In this document: positions 19,900-30,560 of the stretch, in pieces | Position numbering within the stretch: the stretch's first letter is position 1 | How the letters are laid out: every line of letters begins with the position of its first letter | Assembly: GCA_963775185.1 (NCBI GenBank) | Contig: CAVZIE010000025.1 | Coordinates: 1-64,000, forward strand | DNA: 64,000 nucleotides | Origin: JAPSGB01 sp963775185 | GTDB lineage: Bacteria > Myxococcota_A > Polyangia > Polyangiales > Polyangiaceae | Direction: 5' to 3' | Translations under genes and position numbers: made by a program | The notes under the pieces: model-generated | Databases searched by the model: none | Told to the model about the DNA's origin: nothing | What the model saw: the letters and a program-made list of their open reading frames with translations, nothing else

Positions 19900-20953
19900 G
19901 TGACTGGTCGGCGTGACCTGATCGCCGTCGTGGAGTCGTGCTACGACCTCGGCGGAACCCAAGAAGCGTGGCTCCAGGGCGTGGCGGACACGGTGTGCAA
20001 CGTGGTGCAGCCGGATGACGGGCTGCTCGCGTATCACGTCGACTTGGACGAGCGCGGTGATACGCGCTGAGCAAATCCGGTGCAGTCCGGCGATCCGCCG
20101 TTGGACATGGTGCGGCGAAACCAGGTGATCGCGGACCTGCTCCGGGAGAAGCGGCGCAAGAAGCTGGGGTTGTTCACGAGCGCGCGCAGGCCAACATGGC
20201 ACGAGCGGGTCGTTCGCACCGCACTGCGCGAACCGGCGGAACACATCCTGCAGATCGGAGTTCGACCTCGTAGGTCCGAACTGGATGTACACGCTCGGTG
20301 CTCCAGTCGATGACGTGTTCGTGCTGATGAGCCACCACATCGACGACAACGGCGCGACGGCGATCTTCGCCGGGCTGAAGGGCAAGCGCACGTACCGGCC
20401 GGCGGAGCGCCAGATGTTCCAGATGCTGAGCGCGCACATCAAGGCGGGCTTGCGACTGCGGCGGCGCTTGCAGGAGCGCACCGGAGTGGACGCGCCTGAA
20501 GATGGCGCCGTGCTGGACGCCTCGGGTCGTCTGGTCCACGCCGACGGCGAGGCTCGCGACGGCATCGAGGAGCTGACGGAAAACGCGCGCCGCATCGACG
20601 AGGCCCGCACCACGAAGTCCGGCCGCCAGGAGGAAGCGTTGAGCGTCTGGCAAGGACTCGTCCAGGGCCGCTGGTCGCTAGTGGAGCAGTGGGACACCGA
20701 CGGCAAGCGCTTCATGCTGGCGCACAAGAACCCCGAGGACGTGCGCGATCCACGTGGGCTGACGCCGATGGAGACCCGCGTGATCGGGCTGGCCGTCCGC
20801 GGCTACAGCGACAAGCTGATCGCGTACCATCTCGGTGTCGCGGAAGGCACGACGTCGTCGCACCTGGCCGGCGCGCTGCGCAAGCTGGGCATCTCCAACC
20901 GGGTCGAGCTGGTGCGCCGGCTTGGCACTCGCTACCCGCAGGCAGAGCTGTGA
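19900..20953 (+). pseudogene. LuxR-type transcription regulator, frame-disrupted
   Basis: From GTG 19900 the product reads RRDLIAVVESCYDLGGTQEA and stops at 20070. The same frame reopens (GDPPLDMVRRNQVIADLLRE), then shifts by one base near 20262 into WMYTLGAPVDDVFVLMSHHI and continues to 20953. The C-terminus is a LuxR/FixJ helix-turn-helix: LTPMETRVIGLAVRGYSDK, then AYHLGVAEGTTSSHLAGALR and KLGISNRVELVRRL. The N-terminal part resembles the sensor domain of long myxobacterial LuxR regulators. It carries at least a stop and a frameshift, so it is probably a pseudogene, though sequencing error could explain part of it. Confidence 0.65.
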
Positions 20954-21170
20954 CCGACGACGAGGATGCGTACGCGCGGCGCTTACCGCCGCGGAGCAGG
21001 ACATCGCGGCGCGGGTGTTCCTGGGCGAAACCACGCCGGACATCGCGAAGGCGCGCGGAGTGAGCAAGAAGACGCTGGCCAACCAGCTCGACTCGATCTT
21101 CCGCAAGCTGGATGTGTCTTCGCGAGCAGAGCTCGTGCTGCTGCTGCGGCACGTCCCACGCGGCCCCTAG
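20950..21170 (+). CDS. Small LuxR-type HTH protein (frame uncertain)
   Basis: GTG 20950 overlaps the stop of the LuxR gene above. After about ten codons the frame must change near 20981 to give LTAAEQDIAARVFLGETTPD, then IAKARGVSKKTLANQLDSIF and RKLDVSSRAELVLLL, a full LuxR/GerE helix-turn-helix. The reading is about 73 residues and consists almost only of the DNA-binding domain. The upstream overlap suggests it is co-transcribed with, and possibly antagonistic to or derived from, its neighbour. Unlike the other shifts in this window, this one needs a base added, so genuine decay is possible. Confidence 0.5.
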
Positions 21171-21409
21171 CGCGCATCGCGTCGACCACTGCAATGGTTT
21201 GTCGGTACGGCGCGGTATCCCGCGGCGCGGCAGTTGGCTTGACACACGCGATGGACAGCAAGCGGGGCTACCCAGATGTTCTTTTTCGATCCTCGTCCAA
21301 CTCGAAACGCCACCTCCCGTGCTTGCAGCCTGGTGGCGGCTCGTGGCGCACGATGGGCGCATCGACGTCGAGCGCCATGGGCGCTGTCCCATGCGATTGA
21401 ACGGCGAGC

Positions 21410-21595
21410 TCACGTCGCGCGGATCGCTTCTGCCCGGAGGAACGCCCGCCACTCCCCCGCCCGGAGCTCGCCCAGCAGCGCAGCGCACGCGCGCTCGCCG
21501 TCGAGCAGGAACGCCGCGACGTCCGGCGATCGCCGCTTGCCGCGCGCGGCGAAGCGCGCCGCCGCGACGACCTGCGCGACCGCCAGCGTTTGCAT
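21410..21595 (-). pseudogene. N-terminal relic of a reverse transcriptase
   Basis: Reads TLAVAQVVAAARFAARGKRR then SPDVAAFLLDGERACAALLG and ELRAGEWR. This closely follows the N-terminal segment of bacterial reverse transcriptases of the group II/DGR/retron-like superfamily (pattern ARRGKRxxPDVAxF, then ELxxGxWRP). The expected continuation with the first RT blocks is absent: a stop follows after ~10 unrelated residues. No YxDD catalytic motif is present nearby on either strand, so it cannot be active. The surrounding 21171-21409 has no gene I can support. Confidence 0.5.
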
Positions 21596-21673
21596 CGCGG
21601 CAGTGACGGCACGCGGCGGCGGCGACGGCAAGCGCCGATGGCTTCGTCGCGCCGCGACGTCGCTACGGACCGG

Positions 21674-21700
21674 GGGATTCCGCGCCGGACCGACATTCCC
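21674..21700 (-). repeat. Single REP element
   Basis: On the minus strand it reads GGGAATGTCGGTCCGGCGCG followed by GAATCCC, matching the dispersed family. Confidence 0.75.
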
Positions 21701-21908
21701 TGTCCCTGTCCGCTCGCCCGGGCATCGCGCGGCCTGGTGTGCGCGCGGGTACTCATGCGCGTGGCGCGCTCGCTCGGGCTGGTGTCGGACTCGCTCCGCG
21801 CCGCGCGGACATCGCCTGCGGACGCCCGCTCCGCCGCGCAGCCCCGCGGGCGGTCGCTGCGCTTGGGGTGCTCCGATGTTCCGCGCCGAAGGCCGAATCA
21901 TCGCCTTC

Positions 21909-22299
21909 CAAGCGTCTGGTCGCGCTTCTACGGGATTCTCATCCGCATGTTCGTGGAGCCGACAGTCGGACACCATCGACCGCACTTCCACGCGTACTAC
22001 GGCGAGCACGTCGGCGTCTTCGCGGTGGACTCCATCCAGCTCATCGCCGGCGCATTGCCGACGACGGCTTGTCGCGTGACGTCGATCTTGGCGACGTCCT
22101 CCGCGGCGAGATCTACGGACCGCTCCGCGACCCGGCTCTTTTCCGGCAGGTCGCATTGGACGACGAAGCTCACACGCTGGTATGGCCGAACGGAGCCGAT
22201 TTCGATCCGGCGACCCTGTACGATTGGCCGCGCGTCAGCGCGAGCTTCGCGGCGCTGGCGAGTGGCTGGGCAACGCCACTCGGGTCGAAGGCCGGCTGA
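21909..22299 (+). pseudogene. Fused remnants of DUF4160 and DUF2442 genes
   Basis: The first part (21909-22066) reads SRFYGILIRMFVEPTVGHHR then PHFHAYYGEHVGVFAVDS, a DUF4160 protein lacking its start and C-terminal third. It runs in another frame into DVDLGDVLRGEIYGPLRDPA, then HTLVWPNGADFDPATLYDW (22066-22299), the C-terminal part of a DUF2442 protein. DUF4160 and DUF2442 genes are normally adjacent and are thought to form small regulatory or toxin-antitoxin-like pairs. Here a deletion seems to have fused them, removing the end of one and the start of the other. Confidence 0.7.
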
Positions 22300-22514
22300 C
22301 GGGGGGCGGTCAGGAGCGGAATCGGGCCGGATCGGCAGCGCGACGGCGGCGCACCGCTTGCCATTGCGTGCAGCTCCAGCAAAACCTCGTTCGGGAGTGT
22401 CGCGGCCACGGCGGCTCGCTCCGCTTCTCTCTCGGTCTGCAGCAGCCTCGCCCCGCTACGCCTTCAAGGAATTCCCCATATCGAAGCCCGGCCTGGATCC
22501 CTTATGCGGAAGAG

Positions 22515-25356
22515 ATGCCTCCTTTCCATACTCGCCCGACTCGAAACCCCTCCAGGGTGGTGCTCGCCACCGCCATGCTCGCCGCGTGCCTGGCGGGCTG
22601 CGGGGGCGGCGGCGCGGACGGGAGTGGCGGCGCGGGTAGCGGCGGAACCAGCGGTGCCGGCAACGGCACGGGGGGTACCAGCGGATCCACGGGCGGAACG
22701 AGCGGAGCAAGCGGAACCAGCGGCACGGGCGGGCTCGGTGGCAGCGGCGCCGGCGGCAGCTCCGGCGTTGGGGGAAGCGCCGGATCGCCGGGCACCGGCG
22801 GCGGCGCGGGCGTAGCGGGAAGCGCCGGGTCGACGGGGAGCGACGGCGGCGCGGGTGCAGCGGGAAGCGCCGGATCGCCGGGCACCGGCGGCGGCGCGGG
22901 CGTGGCGGGAAGCGCCGGATCGCCGGGCACCGACGGCGGCGCGGGTGCAGCGGGAAGCGCCGGATCGACGAGCACCGACGGCGGCGCGGGGGCAGCGGGG
23001 ATGGCGGGCTCGAGCGGCGCCGCTGGAAGTGCCGGTACCGCGGGAGCTGGCGGCAGCTCCGGCGGCTGCGCACCGGGCAGCGCTGGATCGACCTGCGCGC
23101 CGTGCAGTCCCGGCGAGTACTGCGCGGGGGGCAGCGCCGCGATCGTCAATTGCGTTGACGTTGGCGGCTTCGACGACGACGCGGATCCCGCGACGGCCTG
23201 CGTCTCGCTAACGCCCGCGTGCGCAGCGGGCAGCTACGAGACGCAAGCGCCGAGCGCCACGCAGGATCGCGTGTGCACCGCGTGCAGCGCGGGCCAGTAC
23301 TGCGCTGGCGGAACCACGGCGCCCGTGGCCTGCGTGGCCGGCACGACCTTCGACGACGACGCGGATCCCGCGACGGCCTGCGTTGCGGTCGCGCCCGCGT
23401 GCGCAGCGGGCAGCTACCAGTCGCAAGCGCCGAGCGCCACGCAGGATCGCGTGTGCACGGCGTGCGTCGCCGGCGAGTACTGCGCGGGCGGCAGCGCCCC
23501 ACACCTCGCCTGCTTCGCGGGCACCTGGGACAACGACGCGGATCCCGCGACCGCGTGCGTCGCGTGGAGCGACTGCACGCTCACCGAGTATATGGCGACG
23601 GCTCCCTCGACGACCGCCGACCGCGACTGCCAGGCCTGTCCGGCGAACTGGGCGCCGCTCGAGCTCAACGCCACGGCCTGCGAACACTGGCTCGGCGGCG
23701 TCGGGTACACCACGGTCTCGACGGAGGGCGGGCTGTCGTGCGCCATCCGGGCGGACAATGGCAAGCCGGTCTGTTGGGGGTACGACCAGGACGGCACTGG
23801 ACATCAACCCGCTCGGAATGTTCCGGACGTAGCCGTCACGGCCATCAGCGTCGGCTATGACTCTGCGTGCGCGATCCGGGCGTCGGACGGCACGCCGATC
23901 TGCTGGGGCGACGATCGATACGGGACTCCGCCGTCGGTGGCGCTGACGCAGATCGCCACGGGCTTCGCCTCGGTACTGGGCGTGCGGGATTCGCGTCGAC
24001 AACGGCGAAGTGTTGTGCTGGGGCACCGATGCCTACGGTGGCCCGCCGCCGAGCGTCACGGCCACCGGGGTGGCCCACGTCTCCATCTCCGCCAACGGCG
24101 GCGGTGTTTGCGCCGTGCGCCAGGACAACGGCTTCGTCGAGTGCTGGGGCACGACACCGGCGGTGCCAACGGATGTGGCTGTGACGTCGATCACGCTGGG
24201 CAAAGCCGGCGCCTGCGGCGTCCGCGCCTCGGACGGGCTCACCGAGTGCTGGGGCGACCTGGCGTCGGGCACTCCCAACGTCGAGCTCGAGAGCGTGGAC
24301 GCGACTACGTCCAGCGCCGTGGGCGAGCACACCGCGTGCGGCCTCCGCGCCGACAACCACGAGGTGGTGTGCTGGGGCCAGTACGTCGCGCCAGTGGCTG
24401 TCCGCTGCACCCGCGGGCGTGGCGTTTTCTTCGTTGAGCGTGGGCGAGGTCGCCTGCGGCGTTCGCGAGGACACGGGCCGCATCCAATGTTGGGGCGATC
24501 GGGACAATCCCAGCAGCCCGGGCTCCGGCAGCGGGTTCGGCGCGCCGAGCGGCCTCGCCTACACGGCGGTGGCGGCAGGTTCGGCCTATGGGGGATGCGC
24601 GATCCGGGAAGATGGGCGACTCGACTGCTGGGGCTACAGCTTCGAAGACGCCCGACGGCCTGTTTTCCGACGTGGACATGTACGATAACGCGCCCGCGTC
24701 GTACTGCGCGGTGCAAACCGACCAGCCCGGCGTGATCTGCTGGGACAGCACTGCGGTGACACAGCTTGCCTCTGGCGACTACCTGAGCGTCCGCCGAAGC
24801 TCGGGTGCGGCTTGCGCGATCCGCGCCAGCGACCACCTGCTCGAGTGCTGGGTGCTCGGCAGCGATGTGTTCGCAAATCGCCAGCCAGGCGCCCACGAAC
24901 GTAGCCTTCGACCAGATCGATCTCGCCACTGGCTACGCGTGCGGTCTACGCAGCTTCGATCACCAGGTGCAGTGCTGGGGCATCGACAGCGCCAGCGTGC
25001 CGGTGCCGACCGGCGTCGCGTTCAAGCAGATCGCGGGGGCCGAGGGGTTCGCGGCAGGGTGCGGGATCCGGCAGGACAACGACGAGGTGCAGTGCTGGGG
25101 CGACATCGGCGCCGGCGTATACAACCCGCCCGCCGGCGTGAAGTTCGACGCAATCGCCGGCTCGGGCAACGACATGTGCGGCGTCCGGAGCAGCGACGGC
25201 GCGATCGTGTGTTGGGTTGGTTCTCTGGACGCGCCGCCCACCGGGGTGAGCTTCACCGACGTGAGCGTGCGCGGATCGGAGGTGTGCGGCCTCGAGAGCG
25301 TCACCGGCCGCCTGCTCTGCTGGGGCAACAGCGTCATCAACCCCGTCGTCAAGTAG
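22515..25356 (+). CDS. RCC1-like repeat surface lipoprotein (four single-base frameshifts)
   Basis: ATG 22515, signal peptide with lipobox (LAACLAGC), then ~165 residues of Gly/Ser/Ala linker with tandem GSAGSPGTGGGAGVA units. Next are two or three Cys-rich modules of GCC2/TNFR-like type (CAAGSYETQAPSATQDRVC, GQYCAGGTTAP). The C-terminal ~550 residues are RCC1-like propeller repeats with the motif CGIRxDNGxVxCWG. Frame breaks occur near 23976, 24404, 24653 and 24875. In each case removing one base restores an unbroken repeat, and all flanking codons look conserved. I read it as one gene of about 945 residues. Its stop overlaps the convergent treZ stop by 8 bp. The 215-bp gap before it holds nothing recognised. 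Confidence 0.72.
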
Positions 25357-27062
25357 CTCCGGCGAACGCCGGCCGCGCGATCACGACCGAGTCCGGCGGC
25401 AGCTCGAGGGCGCCGCCGACGCGTGCCACCTCCGCGGACGCGAGCAGCACCTCGCCGGCCGCGACGCGGACCGGCGCGCCGCCGACGTTGAAGGCGACGA
25501 GCACGCTTCCGCGCCGGACCGACATCCAACCGGCACTGGCGTCGAGCTCGACGTGGACGTCGTCGAGGCGGCCGCTCTGGAGATCCGGCTCGCTCTGCCG
25601 CAGCGCGATCAGACGGCGGTACCAGTCGAGCATCGACGCGTGCGCCGGCTGTTCGAGCTCGCTCCAGCGCAGCTTGCTCTGCTCGTACGTGTCGCGCGCC
25701 TGCGGATCGGGAACGCGCTCCGGGCGGAAGCCGTGCTCGGCGAACTCGCGGCGGCGGCCGTCGCGGACGGCGCGGCCGAGATCGGCGTCGGGGAAGCTCG
25801 TGAAGTACTGGAACGGCGTGGACGCGGCCCACTCCTCGCCGGCGAACAGCATCGGCACGAAGGGCGAGGTGAGCACGACCGCGGCGGCGATCCGCGCGCG
25901 GGCGTCGGAGCACGAGCTGGCACAAGCGCTCGCCGAGGGCGCGGTTGCCGACTTGATCGTGGGTCTGCGCGTAGCCAAGAAAGCGATGGCCGGACAGCGC
26001 ACCGACGGGCGCGCCGTGACGGCGCTTGCGGAACACCGACTTGCGGCCGTCGTACACGAACGCGTGGCGGAGCGCGTGGGCGAGATCCTCGATGCCGTTG
26101 AAGTCGACATAGTAGCCGTTCTGCTCGCCGGTCAAGACGACGTGGAGGGCGTGGTGCAGGTCGTCGCTCCACTGCGCGTCGATGCCGTAGCCGAGCTCGG
26201 CGCGAGGGCGGACGACGCGCGGATCGTTCAGGCCGCTCTCGGCGATCAGCACGCGATCGAGATCCTCGACGCTGCTGGCGAGCTCCCCCAGGAAGTGGAT
26301 CGCGGACATGTCGAACAGGGTCTCGACGGCGTCGAGGCGCAGCGCGTCCACGTGGTAGCGCGTGAGCCAGTGCCGCGCGTTGTCGACGAAGAAGCGGCGC
26401 ACCTCGTCGGCGTAGCGGTCGTCGAGATTGACGGCCTTGCCCCAGGGCGTGTGGAAGCGATCGCTGAAGTAGGGCGCGAACTGTCCGAGGTAGTTTCCGT
26501 CGGGGCCGAGGTGGTTGTAGACCACGTCGAGCACCACGGCGAGGCCGCGCGCGTGGCACGCGTCCACCAGCCGCGCGAGGCCCGCGGGCCCGCCGTAGGC
26601 CTCGTGTGGCGCGTACAGGCCGACGCCGTCGTAGCCCCAGCCGCGATCGCCCGGGAAGCTCGCGACCGGCATCAGCTCCACGTGCGTCACGCCGAGCGCG
26701 AGCAGGTGATCCAGGTGCGCCGTGACGCCGTCGAAGTCGCCCGCTTCGCTGAAGGTGCCGACGTGCAGCTCGTAGATCAACGCGCGGTCGAGCGGTGGCG
26801 CGCGGAAATCGGCGTCGGTCCACGTGAACGCGTCGAAGTCGACGCTGCGGCCGGGCGCGTGAACGCCGCGCGGCAGACGCGGCGCGCGCGGATCGGGCAG
26901 CGGCGCGCCGCCGTCCACGCTGAACGCGTAGTCGACCTCCGTCGGCGTCGCGACGTCCGCGCTCCACCAGCCGTCGTCGCCCCGGGTCATGCCGTGGCGC
27001 GTGTCGCCCAGCACCAGCTCGACCCGCTGCTTCAGCGGCGCCCAGACGCGAAACGCGGTCAT
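25349..27062 (-). CDS. treZ: Malto-oligosyltrehalose trehalohydrolase (single-base frameshift near 25910)
   Basis: Second step of trehalose synthesis from glycogen: it hydrolyses maltooligosyl-trehalose to free trehalose (GH13, cytoplasm). The N-terminal CBM48-like domain (TAFRVWAPLKQRVELVLGD) is followed by the barrel with LDVVYNHLGPDGNYLGQFAP, DALRLDAVETLFD (nucleophile Asp), LIAESGLNDPR (acid Glu) and YAQTHDQVGNRALGERL (transition-state Asp). At CTCGTGCTCCG (~25910) one extra base shifts the frame; removing it gives LVSDARARIAAAVVLTS and a normal C-terminus ending ARPAFAGAT. ATG 27062 overlaps the treY stop (ATGA), so the two are translationally coupled. A REP-like core inside the C-terminal coding region (25507-25526) encodes a normal part of the fold. 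Confidence 0.9.
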
Positions 27063-29692
27063 GCCTGTTCGACCAGCAGCGCCACCGGGAACTGTTCGAG
27101 CAGCTCGCCGACGGCGCCGGACCGCACGTTCTGTCCGCTGAGGACGTTCTTGAAGCGGCCCTCCGGCAGCTCCACGCGCGTGTCGCCCCAGCCCTCGGCG
27201 TCGAGCAGGAACGACAAGCGCGGCACGATCGTGACGAGCTTGTCGTCGCGGGTGAAGGCGACGGTGTACGGCGCGCGCGCGCCTTCGACCGGCAGCGCGC
27301 GATAGCCGCCGCGCTCGAACAGGTCCGGCAGCGCGCGGCGCGTCGCGAGCGCCTGGCACAGCGTCCACAGCTTTGGCAGGCCGTCGTCGCTGCGCGCCAG
27401 GATCTGTCCGGGCGACAGGCCGCGCACCTCCGCCAGCAAGCGGCGGCGCCGCTCGAAGTCCACCGGACGCCGGTTGTCCGGGTCGACCAGATCGCCGTCC
27501 CACAGCTCGCTGCCCTGGTAGATGTCGGGCACGCCGGGCGCCGTCAGCTTGATCAAGAGCTGGGCCAGCGAGTTGATGCGCGCCGCCGGCGTGATCATCG
27601 CGACGAAGCGCTGGACGTCGCGGGTCAGCTCCGCGTCGCCGAGCACGCCGTGCACGTACTTCTTCACGGCGGCCTCGTACGGCTCGTCGATGCGCGTCCA
27701 GGCGGTGCGCAGCTTGGCCTCGCGGATCGCCTTCTCCATGTATTGCCACGCGCGCTCCGCGTCGATCGGCCACGCGCCGACCAGGCTCTGGAACAGCAGG
27801 TACGCCGTGTTGCGCTCCGGGCCGGCGTCGCTCTCGTGACGGCGCGCGCGCTCGAGCCACCCCGCGACGGCCTTGCGCCAGCGCTCCGGGATCTCCGTGA
27901 GCACCGCGAGCCGCGCCCGGACGTCCTCGCTGCGCTTGGTGTCGTGGGTCGACGTGGTCAGCATCGTGTTGGGCTGGCGCTGCGCCGTCTCGGCCATCGC
28001 CTGGTGGAACGCCTCCACCGTCGTCGCCGGCTCGAACGGATCGCCGCCCACCTCGTTCGCGCTCACCAGCCGGTTGAAACGATAGAACGCCGTGTCCTCC
28101 ACGCCCTTGGCCATCGCCGGCCCGGTGAGCTGCTGGAAGCGCAGCGCGAACTCCGTCTCGAGCGCGCCGCGGTAGCGCAAGAGCAGGATGTCCTGCATCC
28201 AGCCGAGCAGCTCCGCGTCGATCCGCGGGTAGAGCTCGTGCACGCGCGCGACGGCTTGCTCCAGCGTCTCGCGATCGCGCAGCGACGGGCTGTCGTCGGA
28301 GCGCGACGCGTAGGTGCGGTACACCGGGAACGCGACGACCAGCGCGCGGATCGCCTCGCGCAGCGCCAGGTGCGAGTGATCGCGCTGGCGGCGGTGCTGC
28401 TCGCACACCTTGGCGAGCAGCTCGACCAGCCGATCGACGTCCGCGCGCAGCCCGTCGTCGAGCACGCGGATCTTCGACTCGCGCACCAGCCGATCGAAGT
28501 CGAGATCCGGCTGCGCGGTCGCTTCGCGGTACACGTCCGTCAGGCGCGCGAGCCCGCCGGGGTCGAGCAGCAGACCGCCGACGGTGCGCAAGAAGTCGTA
28601 GCCGGTCGTGCCCGCGACGGGCCAGCCATCCGGCAGGCTCTCGCCACGCTCGAGGATCTTCTCGACCACGATCCACGCCGACGGCACCTTGCGGCGCAAC
28701 GCCAGCAGATACGCCTTCGGATCGCGCAGCCCGTCCGGGTGATCGACGCGGATGCCGGTCACCAGCCCGCGCTCCACCAGATCGATCACGACGCGGTGCG
28801 TGTCCTCGAACACGTCCTCGCGCTCCATGTGCAAGCCGACCAGGTTGTCGATGTCGAAGAAGCGCCGGTACTCGAGCTCGTGGCGCCCGGTCTTCCAGTA
28901 CGCCAGGCGATAGTTCTGCTCCGAGAGCAGCGCGTCCAGCAGATCCGCGTCGCCGTTGGTCACCTGGATCTCGGCGTCGACGGCGTCGGCGTGCGCCGGC
29001 TCGGCGAGCGCGCGCGCGAGCAGCGTCTCGATCACGTGCTTGTCGCGGGCGCGCCGCGCCGTCTCCGGCTCCACGGCTTCCGGCAGGCGCGCGAAAGCGT
29101 CCGACAGGTACGCGAGCTCGTCGCTGTCGGCGCGCGTCGCCGCGCGCGCGAGCACCGCGGCCAACGAGCGCGGCGCGACCGGGAACGTGCGCTCGTGATA
29201 CGCCATCACGAAGCTTGCGCCGTCGCGCCGCAGCTGGACCTCCCCCGACTCGATCACGCGTCCATACTGGTCGCCGAGCACCGGCAACAGCACGCGGTCG
29301 TCACTCGACTCCTCGCGGGCGCCCCAGTCCACGTCGAAGTAGTTGGCGAAGCGGCTCGATCGGCCGTTCTCCAGTACGTCCCACCACCAGCGGTTGTCCG
29401 GCGTGCCGATCGCCATGTGGTTCGGCACCACGTCGAGCACCTGGCCGAGCCCGGCCTCCTGCAGCGCCTCGCACAGCCGCGCGTGCCCCGCTTCGCCGCC
29501 GAGCTCGCGGTTCAGCCTGCTGTGATCGACGACGTCGTAGCCGTGGGCGCTGCCCGGCGCCGCCTGCAGATACGGTGACGCGTACAGATCGCTCACGCCC
29601 AGATCCGCCAGATAGTCGGCGATCGCCGCGGCATCGTCGAAGGTGAATCCGGCGTTGAGCTGGACCCGGTAGGTGGCTAAGGGACATCGCAT
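27059..29692 (-). CDS. treY: Maltooligosyl trehalose synthase
   Basis: Intramolecular transglucosidase that converts the reducing end of maltooligosaccharides to an alpha,alpha-1,1 linkage (GH13, cytoplasmic), supplying TreZ. About 877 residues with typical motifs: TYRVQLNAGFTFDDAAAIA at the N-terminus, QVLDVVPNHMAIG, TGIRVDHPDGLRDPKAYL (nucleophile Asp), IVVEKILERGESLP (acid Glu), TSTHDTKRSEDVRARL and PGVPDIYQGSELWD near the C-terminus. ATG 29692 (RCPLATYRVQ) is preferred to a TTG seven codons earlier, because family members begin just before this motif and GGAGG lies 12 nt upstream. Trehalose serves as osmoprotectant and, in myxobacteria, in spore or stress physiology. No treX/glgX lies nearby. 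Confidence 0.95.
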   Translation of the reverse strand: MRCPLATYRVQLNAGFTFDDAAAIADYLADLGVSDLYASPYLQAAPGSAHGYDVVDHSRLNRELGGEAGHARLCEALQEAGLGQVLDVVPNHMAIGTPDNRWWWDVLENGRSSRFANYFDVDWGAREESSDDRVLLPVLGDQYGRVIESGEVQLRRDGASFVMAYHERTFPVAPRSLAAVLARAATRADSDELAYLSDAFARLPEAVEPETARRARDKHVIETLLARALAEPAHADAVDAEIQVTNGDADLLDALLSEQNYRLAYWKTGRHELEYRRFFDIDNLVGLHMEREDVFEDTHRVVIDLVERGLVTGIRVDHPDGLRDPKAYLLALRRKVPSAWIVVEKILERGESLPDGWPVAGTTGYDFLRTVGGLLLDPGGLARLTDVYREATAQPDLDFDRLVRESKIRVLDDGLRADVDRLVELLAKVCEQHRRQRDHSHLALREAIRALVVAFPVYRTYASRSDDSPSLRDRETLEQAVARVHELYPRIDAELLGWMQDILLLRYRGALETEFALRFQQLTGPAMAKGVEDTAFYRFNRLVSANEVGGDPFEPATTVEAFHQAMAETAQRQPNTMLTTSTHDTKRSEDVRARLAVLTEIPERWRKAVAGWLERARRHESDAGPERNTAYLLFQSLVGAWPIDAERAWQYMEKAIREAKLRTAWTRIDEPYEAAVKKYVHGVLGDAELTRDVQRFVAMITPAARINSLAQLLIKLTAPGVPDIYQGSELWDGDLVDPDNRRPVDFERRRRLLAEVRGLSPGQILARSDDGLPKLWTLCQALATRRALPDLFERGGYRALPVEGARAPYTVAFTRDDKLVTIVPRLSFLLDAEGWGDTRVELPEGRFKNVLSGQNVRSGAVGELLEQFPVALLVEQA

Positions 29693-29757
29693 CGGCTTCG
29701 CCGCCCTCCACAACGGCGCCCTGATCTAACCACGCGAGCCCGCCAGGCGAGGGGATT

Positions 29758-29779
29758 GTTGCCGGTCCGGCGCGGAATC
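29758..29779 (+). repeat. Single REP element
   Basis: TTGCCGGTCCGGCGCGGAAT in the 85-bp gap between treY and the DUF4230 gene, reaching the latter's stop codon. Confidence 0.75.
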
Positions 29780-30464
29780 ACCGCGGTTCGCCGGCGTTTT
29801 CCCCCTGATGCCGGAAGCTCACCGAGACCCGCGCGTAGCCGAGCGAGCGCACCAGGCTCTCCACCGTGCGCTGCACGCTCGCCTCCGCGCGCGGCAGGAT
29901 CTGCGACTTTTCCGCCGCTTCCACGATGCTCTTCTCGGCCTCCTGCCGGGCGCGCGTCTCGAGGTTCTGCTTGCGCTCGGCGAGCAGATCCGTGGTTCTC
30001 GAGTGCACGTACGTCCGATCGTTGTCCAGGCGATGCGAGAGGATCTTCGCGGGGGGCAGGATGATCACCGCGGTGCCGGCGTCGCGATCCACCTGCACGT
30101 CGGCGTCGCGGATGCCGCTCAAGTCCACGCCCGCGGTCACGTCGCCGGCCGCCACCAGCAAGATCGCGTCCTTCGCGTCGATCAATCCGAACAAGCGCGA
30201 TTGCTCTTCGGTCAAGTCGATCACCTTCTCGATGTGGAACTCCGCGCCTTCGATGTTCGACAGGTCGCGGATCGCCGTGACCACGCTGGGCGTGCCGCGG
30301 ACCACGGTGACGGACGCCGGCTTCGCGGGTTCCGGCTTCGAGCACCGGCCCAGGAGTGCACCCAGGCCGACCGCCACCAGCACCAGCACGCCCACCAGCG
30401 CGGTGCCCAGCGGCCGGGAGCAGCCCGCGCGGGCCGGCCTCCGCTCGTCGTCCTGGTCGTCCAT
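29778..30464 (-). CDS. DUF4230-family membrane-anchored protein
   Basis: 228 residues. A short charged N-terminus (DDQDDERRPARAGC) precedes one transmembrane helix (LGTALVGVLVLVAVGLGALL) followed by a Cys. The rest is a soluble domain with the pattern IRDLSNIEGAEFHIEKVIDL, LVAAGDVTAGVDLSGI and a long helical C-terminal part (AERKQNLETRARQEAEKSIV, VRSLGYARVSVSFR), as in DUF4230 proteins. Function unknown; such proteins sit in the inner membrane facing the periplasm. Divergent from the acyltransferase gene, with ~95 bp between starts. The stop codon lies inside or next to a REP element. Confidence 0.8.
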   Translation of the reverse strand: MDDQDDERRPARAGCSRPLGTALVGVLVLVAVGLGALLGRCSKPEPAKPASVTVVRGTPSVVTAIRDLSNIEGAEFHIEKVIDLTEEQSRLFGLIDAKDAILLVAAGDVTAGVDLSGIRDADVQVDRDAGTAVIILPPAKILSHRLDNDRTYVHSRTTDLLAERKQNLETRARQEAEKSIVEAAEKSQILPRAEASVQRTVESLVRSLGYARVSVSFRHQGENAGEPR

Positions 30465-30560
30465 GTCCGATCGATACACCTTATGACGCGGTCCGGCGTG
30501 AATCGCCAGCGGCGCCCGTGACCGTTTCCTGACAGTCGCGTGAGACTCTCCCGACCGCGG

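Noticed and set aside
21410..21595. Diversity-generating retroelement or active defence RT
   Set aside because: Only the N-terminal ~50 residues remain; no catalytic motif, template/variable repeat or Avd-like gene is visible.
25507..25526. REP element inside treZ
   Set aside because: The bases encode MSVRRGSVLVAFN, a normal part of the trehalohydrolase C-terminal domain, so the match may be coincidental. Counted as a look-alike only.
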